Below, in pieces: positions 7,523 through 13,496 of a stretch of DNA of 13,496 nt. Under the pieces are notes generated by a model that saw only the letters and a program-made list of their open reading frames with translations, was not told the origin of the DNA and did no database searches. A program made the position numbers and the translations under genes. The stretch is from assembly GCA_023262945.1 (NCBI GenBank), contig JALQXY010000128.1:1-13496 (forward strand). Reading direction: 5' to 3'. How positions within the stretch are numbered: the first letter of the stretch is position 1; each line of letters starts with the position of its first letter. The DNA is from Rickettsiales bacterium. GTDB lineage: Bacteria > Pseudomonadota > Alphaproteobacteria > Rickettsiales > UBA1997.

Positions 7523-9280
7523 TTATGTTAGCCAAATTTTTATATCTATATAAGGTTTTTTATCAATAATATCTTTAAAGATTTTTGTGATAATTGTTTT
7601 AAGGCTCTTTTCAATTTCACTAATAACTTTATCTTCTTTTATTTTTTTCTTTTTGCGTAAAAATTTTAAGGTAAAGCTATCACTAACTCTAAGTTCTTTA
7701 GCTTTTCTTTTTACGATATCTTTTATTTCTCCAATTATTATTTCTTTTATATGGTTATCTTCATCGATATCATAACATCCAACGGAACGAATATAAGGTT
7801 CGGATATTAATTTTAATGATTGATTAAGGGCAATAGAAGATATAAAAATACCGCTATAAGATAATTTTTTACGCTGTTTAATAACAGGGCTATCGAGACT
7901 GATTAAATGCTTGCCATCAACGCCAAAATATCCTGATTGAACAAAGCCAACGGATTGAGAGTTTCCTGGTTCTTTAAAATCTATTTTTATAGCCATACCA
8001 TTTTCTGGCTGAATAACTTTCTCAACATTTTGCGCTAAGGCAATCTCGCCATTAGTTTTGGTATGAATAAATTCTCCATGAACTGGAATCGCAATTTTTG
8101 GCTTTGCTATCCGATACATTTCGCTTAATTCTTCTTGATAAGGATGACCAGACACATGAACAAAATGATCATGTTCAGTTATAACATCAATTTGTCTTTT
8201 TGCAAAAATATCAAATACTTCGTAAATCTTTTTCTCATTGCCAGGAATTATTTTAGAAGAAAATATCATTAAATCACCCTTAGTAAATTTTACGGCAGGA
8301 TGTTTGTCTTCTGCTATTTTGCGAGTTGATGCCATTGGTTCCCCTTGGCAACCAGTACATAAAACAAGAATCTCATGTTTTTTATAGAATTTAATTTCTT
8401 TATCCGATATAAAATCGAACTTCTCAGTAAAATATCCGCTTTTTTTAGCTACTTCATATAAACGACGCAATGAAAATCCAGAAAGCACTACTTTACGACC
8501 AACTTCTTTAGCAATTCGAGCTATGGTATGAATTCTTGCTACATTAGAAGCAAAAGTTGTTACGCCAACTAGGCCGCTTTTGCGATTTGATATAATTTCT
8601 TTTAAAGACTTGTATAGCTCGCCTTCTGATTTGGAATGACCAGATGTAGTAGCATTTGTTGAATCGCAAACTATAGCATTAATTTCGCCATCCATACCGT
8701 AATTACTGATCTTATCTTTTTCTGATATATGTCCTACAACAGGATCGGGATCAAATTTCCAGTCACCAGTGTGTAGTATATTTCCTTGATCAGTTTTTAT
8801 TAAGAGGGCCTTCATTTCTGGAACGGAATGAGTAAGGCCGATAAATTCAATATTAAATGGTTTAAGATTTAATATAGCATGATCATCAATAATTTTGATT
8901 GGTACTTTTTTATCAAGATTAAATTCGCTTAACTTGGAGCGTAAAAAATTTGCTGCAAAATTTGTTGTATAAACATCAACATCTAAATCTTCCCATAAAT
9001 ATTGCACTGCACCTATATGATCTTCATGAATATGAGTTATAATTATTCCAAGTAAATCTTTTTTAATTTGCTTAACAAAGCTAATATCAGGAGTCATCAT
9101 ATCAATTCCAGGAACATCGTAAGCAAAGCCAACTCCACAATCAATCATAATCCATTTGCCTTTATAATGATAAAGGTTAAGATTCATACCAATTTCATTT
9201 GACCCTCCAAGTGGTATGAATATTACATTGTCACGATACTGTTTTAAATTAAGATTCATTATTTTTTGTGTTATTTTCAT
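7523..9280 (-). CDS. rnj: Ribonuclease J
   Basis: RNase J is a cytoplasmic metallo-beta-lactamase/beta-CASP nuclease with 5'-3' exonuclease and endonuclease activity in RNA maturation and decay; in alphaproteobacteria it works on rRNA and mRNA ends. The metal-binding HxHxDH motif is H83-I-H85-E-D87-H88. Further ligand positions are H151 in LTHSVPE and D173 in HTGDWKFDP. The beta-CASP part carries HVSGHPYQEEL and the IPVHGEFIH motif, followed by a C-terminal domain of about 120 residues. It is 585 residues long, slightly long for the family. Two starts are possible: ATG 9280 (32-bp overlap with coaX) or ATG 9259 (MNLNLKQYRDN, 11-bp overlap). Neither has a well-placed Shine-Dalgarno motif, and family similarity begins after both. 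The coaX-rnj order is common in alphaproteobacteria. Downstream, the alaS fragment starts after 24 bp in the same frame. Confidence 0.96.
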   Translation of the reverse strand: MKITQKIMNLNLKQYRDNVIFIPLGGSNEIGMNLNLYHYKGKWIMIDCGVGFAYDVPGIDMMTPDISFVKQIKKDLLGIIITHIHEDHIGAVQYLWEDLDVDVYTTNFAANFLRSKLSEFNLDKKVPIKIIDDHAILNLKPFNIEFIGLTHSVPEMKALLIKTDQGNILHTGDWKFDPDPVVGHISEKDKISNYGMDGEINAIVCDSTNATTSGHSKSEGELYKSLKEIISNRKSGLVGVTTFASNVARIHTIARIAKEVGRKVVLSGFSLRRLYEVAKKSGYFTEKFDFISDKEIKFYKKHEILVLCTGCQGEPMASTRKIAEDKHPAVKFTKGDLMIFSSKIIPGNEKKIYEVFDIFAKRQIDVITEHDHFVHVSGHPYQEELSEMYRIAKPKIAIPVHGEFIHTKTNGEIALAQNVEKVIQPENGMAIKIDFKEPGNSQSVGFVQSGYFGVDGKHLISLDSPVIKQRKKLSYSGIFISSIALNQSLKLISEPYIRSVGCYDIDEDNHIKEIIIGEIKDIVKRKAKELRVSDSFTLKFLRKKKKIKEDKVISEIEKSLKTIITKIFKDIIDKKPYIDIKIWLT

Positions 9281-10043
9281 GTAATATTCGTAGTCCTCTT
9301 AAAGTAAGATCTACGTCAAGATAGGCATTTATTTTTTTTATTAAATCTTTAAAGAAAATTGCTTGGCCTCCAGTAAAAATTTTTTGCATATTGCTGCCAT
9401 ATTCATTTTCAATTTTAGCAATAACACCTTCTATCATTGCGTTGTAGCCGTTATAAATCCCCGATAAAATTGCTTCATCAGTGCAGCGTCCTATGACTTT
9501 TTTTGGCGGCTTAGATAATCTAAGTAAAGGTAGTTTAGAAGTATTTTCATGTAATGCTTTCAGGGATATATTTAAGCCTGGAAATATTATACCTCCAAAA
9601 TAACAACCTTCTTTTGACACTACATCAAAAGTTACAGCTGTGCCAAGATCTATTATTATAAGATTGTTGCGATATTTATCAAAAGCAGCAACAGAATTAA
9701 TTAAGCGATCATGACCAACTTCATTTTGTTTAGTCGATTTATTAATTATATTAAATTTTATTTTATTTTGTCCAATGATTTTAATTTTAGTTGATTCGGT
9801 GGCAAATTTCTTAACCGCATCTTTAATTGTATTATTAAGAGATGGAACCACTGAGCCAATTAAAACATTTTCTATTCTAATGCAGTCTATTTTTTGGTTA
9901 AGAAATATTTCAATTAGATCAATAGCGTATTCATCGATCGTTTTATCTAATATGGTAGGGATTGACTCTCGAAATATTAGAGTTTTTTTGTTATAAATGC
10001 CAAAGGTGATATTTGTATTGCCGATATCAAAAACTAATAGCAT
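9249..10043 (-). CDS. coaX: Type III pantothenate kinase CoaX
   Basis: CoaX phosphorylates pantothenate to 4'-phosphopantothenate, the first step of coenzyme A synthesis. Type III enzymes belong to the ASKHA fold and are not feedback-inhibited by CoA. The N-terminal phosphate loop is DIGNTN (6-11). The catalytic GHDR motif is at 110-113 with D112, and the second nucleotide-binding motif DLGTAVTFD is at 132-140. The GGIIFPGL segment (150-157) and the C-terminal TGGQA (224-228) also match the family. A length of 264 residues is normal. It begins 1 bp after the gmk stop and its end overlaps rnj, so it lies inside a tight gene string. In many alphaproteobacteria birA precedes coaX; here gmk takes that place. 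Confidence 0.96.
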   Translation of the reverse strand: MLLVFDIGNTNITFGIYNKKTLIFRESIPTILDKTIDEYAIDLIEIFLNQKIDCIRIENVLIGSVVPSLNNTIKDAVKKFATESTKIKIIGQNKIKFNIINKSTKQNEVGHDRLINSVAAFDKYRNNLIIIDLGTAVTFDVVSKEGCYFGGIIFPGLNISLKALHENTSKLPLLRLSKPPKKVIGRCTDEAILSGIYNGYNAMIEGVIAKIENEYGSNMQKIFTGGQAIFFKDLIKKINAYLDVDLTLRGLRILHENNTKNNES

Positions 10044-10044
10044 A

Positions 10045-10668
10045 TTAAAAGAATTTTTTTATTAAATTATTGATTTCTTTATCTTTTCTTAGAAATATTT
10101 TTTTTGCAGCAATGATTGAGCTTATGTCTTTAAATGTTTGATTGATATCATCATTAATTAAAACATAATCATATTCGTTGAAATGATCGATTTCATTTAT
10201 AGCTTTTTGCATTCTATTTTGCATAGTCTCTAAAGAATCTTGAGCACGATTTTTTAGCCTTCTTTCTAGCTCATCTATTGATGGCGGTAAGATAAAAATT
10301 GATATAATCTTTTTTTGATCGAAGTTTTTTTTAATTTGTCTAGCTCCTTGCCAATCTATATCAAATAAAACTGAATTATTATTATTTATTATATCATTAA
10401 CTGATTTTTTTAGAGTGCCATATTTATTGCCAAATACCATTGCCGATTCAAGAAAACTATTACTTTGCTTTAGTTTTTCAAATTGATCATCTGTAACAAA
10501 GTAATAATCTTGACCATCAATTTCATTGGATCTTTTTATTCTTGTGGTAGTTGAAACAGACATTTTTATCGAATCATCACCCTCTGTTATTTTGTTGCAT
10601 AAGGTTGTTTTTCCTGCTCCAGATGGTGATGATACAATAATTAAAAAAGGGTCATATGAGATATGCAT
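10045..10668 (-). CDS. gmk: Guanylate kinase
   Basis: Gmk converts GMP and ATP to GDP and ADP in purine nucleotide supply. The P-loop SPSGAGKT is at residues 14-21. The GMP-binding region contains SVSTTTR (37-43), GQDYYF (52-57) and the FLESAMVFGNKYGT segment (72-85). The DIDWQGA motif is at 103-109, a lid region with RLKNRAQDS follows near 137-145, and YDYVLINDD is at 166-174. At 207 residues it is normal length. The ATG gives a short 8-residue lead before the first strand, as usual. It lies 35 bp after fabI and 1 bp before coaX. No Shine-Dalgarno motif precedes the start. In many bacteria gmk sits by rpoZ or yicC; neither is here. Confidence 0.97.
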   Translation of the reverse strand: MHISYDPFLIIVSSPSGAGKTTLCNKITEGDDSIKMSVSTTTRIKRSNEIDGQDYYFVTDDQFEKLKQSNSFLESAMVFGNKYGTLKKSVNDIINNNNSVLFDIDWQGARQIKKNFDQKKIISIFILPPSIDELERRLKNRAQDSLETMQNRMQKAINEIDHFNEYDYVLINDDINQTFKDISSIIAAKKIFLRKDKEINNLIKKFF

Positions 10669-10703
10669 GTAACGATAAGATTTAAAGATTTATTTTGTAA
10701 TGA

Positions 10704-11516
10704 TTAATCTTTAACTATACTTATATCAGGAGCGTCTGGCGCTTTCATACCTACTACATGATAACCAGCATCAACATGAAGGTTTTCACCAGTAACGCCA
10801 CCAGATAATTCAGATAATAAAAATACGCCAGCTCCTCCAACTTCTTTCAAAGAAACATTTTTACGTAAAGGTGCGTTATATTCATTCCATTTAAATATTA
10901 GTCTAAAATCACCTATTCCACTAGCTGCAAGTGTTTTTACTGGTCCAGCAGAAATTGAATTAACTCTAATATTATCTTTTCCCATATCCATAGCAAGATA
11001 CCTTACACTAGCTTCAAGAGCAGCTTTAGCAACTCCCATTACATTATAATGAGGCATGACTTTTTCTGCACCGTAATAGCTTAATGTGATAATGCTAGGA
11101 CCTTCAGATTTCTTTAAAAGCTTTTCTCCATATTTAGCTACTTTTACTAAAGAGAATGCTGAAATATTCATAGTGTTTGAGAAGTTATTTTGAGAGGTGT
11201 CGAGATATTTTCCTCGCAATTCTTCTTTATCAGAATAGGCGATAGCGTGAACTATAAAATCAAGCTTACCCCATTGCTTTTCTAATTGAGTAAAAACATT
11301 TTCTATTGATGATTCATCTGTCACGTCGCATGGAAGAATTATGTCACTTCCAAGAGAATTTGCTAAAGGTTCTACCCTTTTTTTTAAAGCATCTCCTTGA
11401 TATGTAAAAGCTAGTTCAGCGCCATATTTTTTTGCTTCCTCTGCAATACCCCAGGCAATTGATTTATTGTTAGCAACGCCCATTATAAGACCTTTTTTTC
11501 CTTGTAGTATAGTCAT
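10704..11516 (-). CDS. fabI: Enoyl-[acyl-carrier-protein] reductase (NADH) FabI
   Basis: FabI reduces trans-2-enoyl-ACP to acyl-ACP, the last step of each fatty-acid elongation cycle. The short-chain dehydrogenase fold has the FabI-type nucleotide motif GVANNKSIAWGIA (13-25). The catalytic Y-x6-K pair is Y157 and K164, with the additional FabI tyrosine Y147 in LSYYGAEK. The SAGPVKTLAASGI segment near 190-202 is also typical. A length of 270 residues is normal. The position equivalent to E. coli G93, where substitutions give triclosan or diazaborine tolerance, is A93 here. From memory this is usual in alphaproteobacterial FabI, so I do not read it as acquired resistance. A 69-bp gap from leuD allows its own promoter, but none is convincing. 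gmk follows after 35 bp. Confidence 0.97.
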   Translation of the reverse strand: MTILQGKKGLIMGVANNKSIAWGIAEEAKKYGAELAFTYQGDALKKRVEPLANSLGSDIILPCDVTDESSIENVFTQLEKQWGKLDFIVHAIAYSDKEELRGKYLDTSQNNFSNTMNISAFSLVKVAKYGEKLLKKSEGPSIITLSYYGAEKVMPHYNVMGVAKAALEASVRYLAMDMGKDNIRVNSISAGPVKTLAASGIGDFRLIFKWNEYNAPLRKNVSLKEVGGAGVFLLSELSGGVTGENLHVDAGYHVVGMKAPDAPDISIVKD

Positions 11517-11585
11517 TTTTATAAAAATTAGTTTTAATATTAAGATTTAATTATTTTATGAAGAACTAGGTAATTATTAAAATTT

Positions 11586-12188
11586 TTAATAAAGCCAAGA
11601 TGTTATTTTTTTATTCCTGGATTCGAATTGCGATATTTTTTCTGATTTTAATAGTGTTAGAGCGATATCGTCTAATCCTTCCATGAGGCATTTTTTGCGA
11701 TATTGATCAATATTAAACTCAAATTCTTGTTCATTGGTAATGATTTTTTGATGTAAAAGATCGATAGTGATTTTATTTTGTGAATTTTGCGCTATATTAT
11801 GTAGCTTGTTAATTTTATCATTTTCCAAAATAATTGGCAAAATACCATTTTTGAAACAATTATTATAAAAGATGTCAGCAAAAGATGGTGCTATTATACA
11901 TCGAAAGCCAAAATCAATTAAAGACCATGGAGCATGCTCACGACTAGATCCGCAACCAAAATTAGAGCCAGAGATTAGTATTTGTGCTTTATCATAAGGT
12001 TCTTTGTGTAAGATAAAATCTGCGATTTTGTTACCATTTTCATCATAACGCATTTCATAGAAAAGATTATGACCCAATCCAGTTCTTTTTATAGTTTTTA
12101 AAAACTGCTTAGGTATTATCATGTCGGTATCAATATTCATCAATGGTAGAGATGCGGCAACTGATGTTATTTTTTTGAACTTTTGCAC
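11586..12188 (-). CDS. leuD: 3-isopropylmalate dehydratase small subunit LeuD
   Basis: LeuD pairs with the iron-sulphur subunit LeuC to isomerise 2- to 3-isopropylmalate in leucine synthesis. The aconitase swivel-domain signatures are DTDMIIPKQFLKTIKRTGL (20-38) and GSNFGCGSSREHAPW (74-88). A length of 200 residues is normal for the bacterial LeuD1 type. The start is GTG at 12188; it reproduces the usual family N-terminus (x-KF-x-K-x-TS-VAA-x-LP), and the next ATG, codon 17, would cut into it. leuC, leuB and leuA are not adjacent: the neighbours are fabI (69 bp downstream) and the DciA-like gene (160 bp upstream). The 160-bp gap 12189-12348 is nearly pure A/T and shows no RNA gene or clear promoter. 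Function requires a leuC elsewhere. Confidence 0.95.
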   Translation of the reverse strand: MQKFKKITSVAASLPLMNIDTDMIIPKQFLKTIKRTGLGHNLFYEMRYDENGNKIADFILHKEPYDKAQILISGSNFGCGSSREHAPWSLIDFGFRCIIAPSFADIFYNNCFKNGILPIILENDKINKLHNIAQNSQNKITIDLLHQKIITNEQEFEFNIDQYRKKCLMEGLDDIALTLLKSEKISQFESRNKKITSWLY

Positions 12189-12348
12189 AAGAGTTATATT
12201 AAATTACAATATATATCGAACTTTTTATTATTTTATTTTTTAAATTGATTTAAAAAAGATTAAATTTGAATAAAAACATAATATTGAATAAACCTAAAAA
12301 TTCAAGCTTATTTTTTAATATACCTTTATATAATTAAGATGGTTTTAT

Positions 12349-12831
12349 TTATTGAGGCGTTGTAAAAATAGTTTTGGCCAAATTGGTTAATGTTGTTTTT
12401 AAATCTTGATCAGCAACATTTTGAATTGTTTTATTAATAAATTGCTCCTTATCAATTGATATTATTTGATTTTTATTGTCTTTTTTCTTGATTAATTGAG
12501 GCTCTTGTTTGATGTAGATTTTAGAAATAGAACGATTTCCATAAAGACTTGCTATTCTTTCTATTAAGATGTCGCTATTATTTTTCAAAAAAAAAGCAAC
12601 CGGTGAATTAAATGCTATTATTGTTAATTTTATACTATTTTGTTTACCTTTTTCGAAGGTAATAGATTTTGGTTGGCAGTAATCAATGTATTTTTTTTCA
12701 ACTATATCGGACCAATTTTTGATTAAATTATTGATAAAAGAGTATTTTTTGCTATTTTTGCTAGCTATCGGCTTTAGTAAAAGAGAGATTGATTCTTCTA
12801 CGGTGTGTAGGCCGCTGAATTTTCGAGTCAT
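12349..12831 (-). CDS. DciA-like protein (DUF721), probable replicative helicase loader
   Basis: A 160-residue protein with the DUF721/DciA pattern: a helical N-terminus, a conserved tryptophan in NWSDIV (39-44), then a cysteine-proline segment (C52-Q-P54). Next come a beta-strand pair with IKLTIIAFNSPVAFFL (67-82) and the ILIERIASLYG helix (88-98), followed by a strand ending in IKQEP (107-111). DciA proteins bind DnaB helicase and are thought to help load it at replication origins in bacteria lacking DnaC. The assignment rests on the pattern and length; the family diverges strongly, so I leave the symbol empty. The C-terminal 50 residues are Lys/Gln/Asn-rich and probably flexible. In other alphaproteobacteria this gene often sits near mutY and dsbA; here it is between ispE and leuD. 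Confidence 0.78.
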   Translation of the reverse strand: MTRKFSGLHTVEESISLLLKPIASKNSKKYSFINNLIKNWSDIVEKKYIDYCQPKSITFEKGKQNSIKLTIIAFNSPVAFFLKNNSDILIERIASLYGNRSISKIYIKQEPQLIKKKDNKNQIISIDKEQFINKTIQNVADQDLKTTLTNLAKTIFTTPQ

Positions 12832-12908
12832 TGATTAAAATATAGGATATGTTTATGTTACAATTCTAAATCTAATAACAAATAATTTTATCTTTTTAAC
12901 TCCAAATC

Positions 12909-12956
12909 CTTCAATAGAAAATTGATTTAGATTATTAAATCAATTTTCTATTGAAG
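12909..12956. repeat. Perfect 21-bp inverted repeat with 6-nt loop at the 3' end of ispE
   Basis: The left arm 12909-12929 is the exact reverse complement of the right arm 12936-12956; the loop is GATTAT. After one mismatch, four more bases pair outside it (12904-12907 with 12958-12961). The right arm contains the ispE TGA stop (12940-12942) and the codons for its last residues. On the ispE strand the hairpin is followed by GATTTGGAG, not a U-tract, so it is not a standard Rho-independent terminator. It could protect the ispE mRNA 3' end, block read-through toward the DciA-like gene, or be one copy of a dispersed palindromic element. Only one copy is visible here. Confidence 0.85.
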
Positions 12957-13496
12957 TATTTTGAATTAAGGGTAAATTTCGATATAGTAGGGTGGTTTTT
13001 TTAATAAAGTAATTTGGAAAATTATCTAAGCAATCTTTGAAAGCTTTATCAAGATTTTTTTTGTTATCAAAAATTGCAAAACAACTAGAGCCAGAACCCG
13101 ACATTTTTGTAGTAATGGCATTTTGATTTTTAAGAAAATTTATTAATTCAGCAATTTTGGGTTCGTATTTTACTGCTATTTCCTCTAATTGGTTTGGTTC
13201 ATTTTTAATAATACTTAAAACATCTCGCTCTAAAAGATCGTGATTTGAAGTTTTATGATAATATCTTTTATTAAAATTATCAAAAATTAATTTAGTTGAT
13301 ATATGTATTTTAGGATTAACTAATAAAATCGGTATATCATTAAAACAATTTATATTAGATGATACAATTCCTCGAGATCTTATTATAGAAGATTTTTCTT
13401 CAAGAAAAAATGCTAAATCAGAGCCAAAATTAAATGAAATATTTTGTAATTCTTCTTTTGTTAAGTTTAATTTAAAAACTTTATTTAAAAAAATCA
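12940..13496 (-). CDS. ispE: 4-diphosphocytidyl-2-C-methyl-D-erythritol kinase IspE, C-terminal part (cut by window edge)
   Basis: IspE phosphorylates CDP-methylerythritol in the MEP route to isopentenyl diphosphate. The frame runs in from the right edge and stops at TGA 12940-12942, giving 184 residues of a family usually near 285, so roughly the first 110-120 residues, including the GGGSSDAA ATP loop, lie outside. Visible motifs, in order: LTKEELQNI, GSDLAFFLEE (family GADVPFF, with the catalytic-type Asp kept), SRGI, ILLVNPKIHISTKLIF, and the glycine-rich KMSGSGSSCFAIF typical of GHMP kinases. The end, RNLPLIQNTSIEN, is partly encoded by the right arm of the inverted repeat. The DciA-like gene starts 108 bp downstream. 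The lipid carrier and quinone tails made from this pathway link it to ubiG. Confidence 0.93.
   Translation of the reverse strand, partial: IFLNKVFKLNLTKEELQNISFNFGSDLAFFLEEKSSIIRSRGIVSSNINCFNDIPILLVNPKIHISTKLIFDNFNKRYYHKTSNHDLLERDVLSIIKNEPNQLEEIAVKYEPKIAELINFLKNQNAITTKMSGSGSSCFAIFDNKKNLDKAFKDCLDNFPNYFIKKTTLLYRNLPLIQNTSIEN

Noticed and set aside
9775..9996. Plus-strand frame inside coaX
   Set aside because: Antisense to well-conserved CoaX sequence, with no start context or motif.
12189..12348. Possible tRNA, riboswitch or leader peptide upstream of leuD
   Set aside because: Almost pure A/T with no tRNA-like fold, no leucine-codon-rich leader frame and only weak A/T dyads such as that around the AAGCTT at 12304-12309.
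1..13496. CRISPR array, insertion sequence, phage or defence genes
   Set aside because: No spaced direct repeats, no transposase or integrase motifs and no defence-type domains were found. All recognised genes are housekeeping.

Overview
The window is a gene-dense, very AT-rich stretch (by eye about 30% G+C or less) of a bacterial chromosome. The protein set points to an alphaproteobacterium. GlmM, RNase J, FabI (with the HAIA-Y-SDKEEL segment) and the adjacent coaX-rnj pair all look alphaproteobacterial. Low G+C, short intergenic gaps and A/T-ending codons suggest a streamlined or host-associated lineage (Rickettsiales-, Holosporales- or SAR11-like). I cannot place it more exactly from sequence alone. 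A leucine-pathway gene (leuD) and an isoprenoid gene (ispE) argue against the most reduced obligate parasites.

Layout. Positions 2-100 hold the 3' end of an unidentified plus-strand gene. A 245-bp intergenic stretch follows, with two small dyads and a possible heat-shock promoter. Then come clpB (346-2919) and ubiG (2939-3697), also on the plus strand. All remaining genes lie on the minus strand. The first reads tail-to-tail into ubiG with an 18-bp overlap and encodes a MerT-like four-cysteine membrane protein. Reading the minus strand from the right end leftward, the order is ispE (partial, cut by the window edge), a DciA/DUF721 gene, leuD, fabI, gmk, coaX, rnj, a 5'-truncated alaS, glmM and the merT-like gene.

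The genes from gmk to glmM are packed so tightly (1-bp gap, 32-bp overlap, 24-bp gap, 8-bp overlap) that they are probably co-transcribed. fabI, 35 bp upstream of gmk, may belong to the same unit. Together they cover fatty-acid elongation, GMP phosphorylation, CoA synthesis, RNA processing, alanyl-tRNA synthesis or editing, and the route to UDP-GlcNAc for the cell wall: a housekeeping cluster with no mobile, CRISPR or phage content.

The main anomaly is alaS. The 657-codon frame is intact and retains the tRNA-recognition, editing and C-Ala domains with all zinc ligands. It lacks the first ~275 residues, which carry class II motifs 1-3, so this protein alone cannot activate alanine. The missing ~825 bp are not in the window, and rnj ends 24 bp upstream. 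This is a split gene, a decaying partial copy, a repurposed trans-editing protein, or an assembly or rearrangement breakpoint. The second oddity is a perfect 21-bp inverted repeat that runs into the 3' end of ispE, contains its stop codon, and is not followed by a U-tract.
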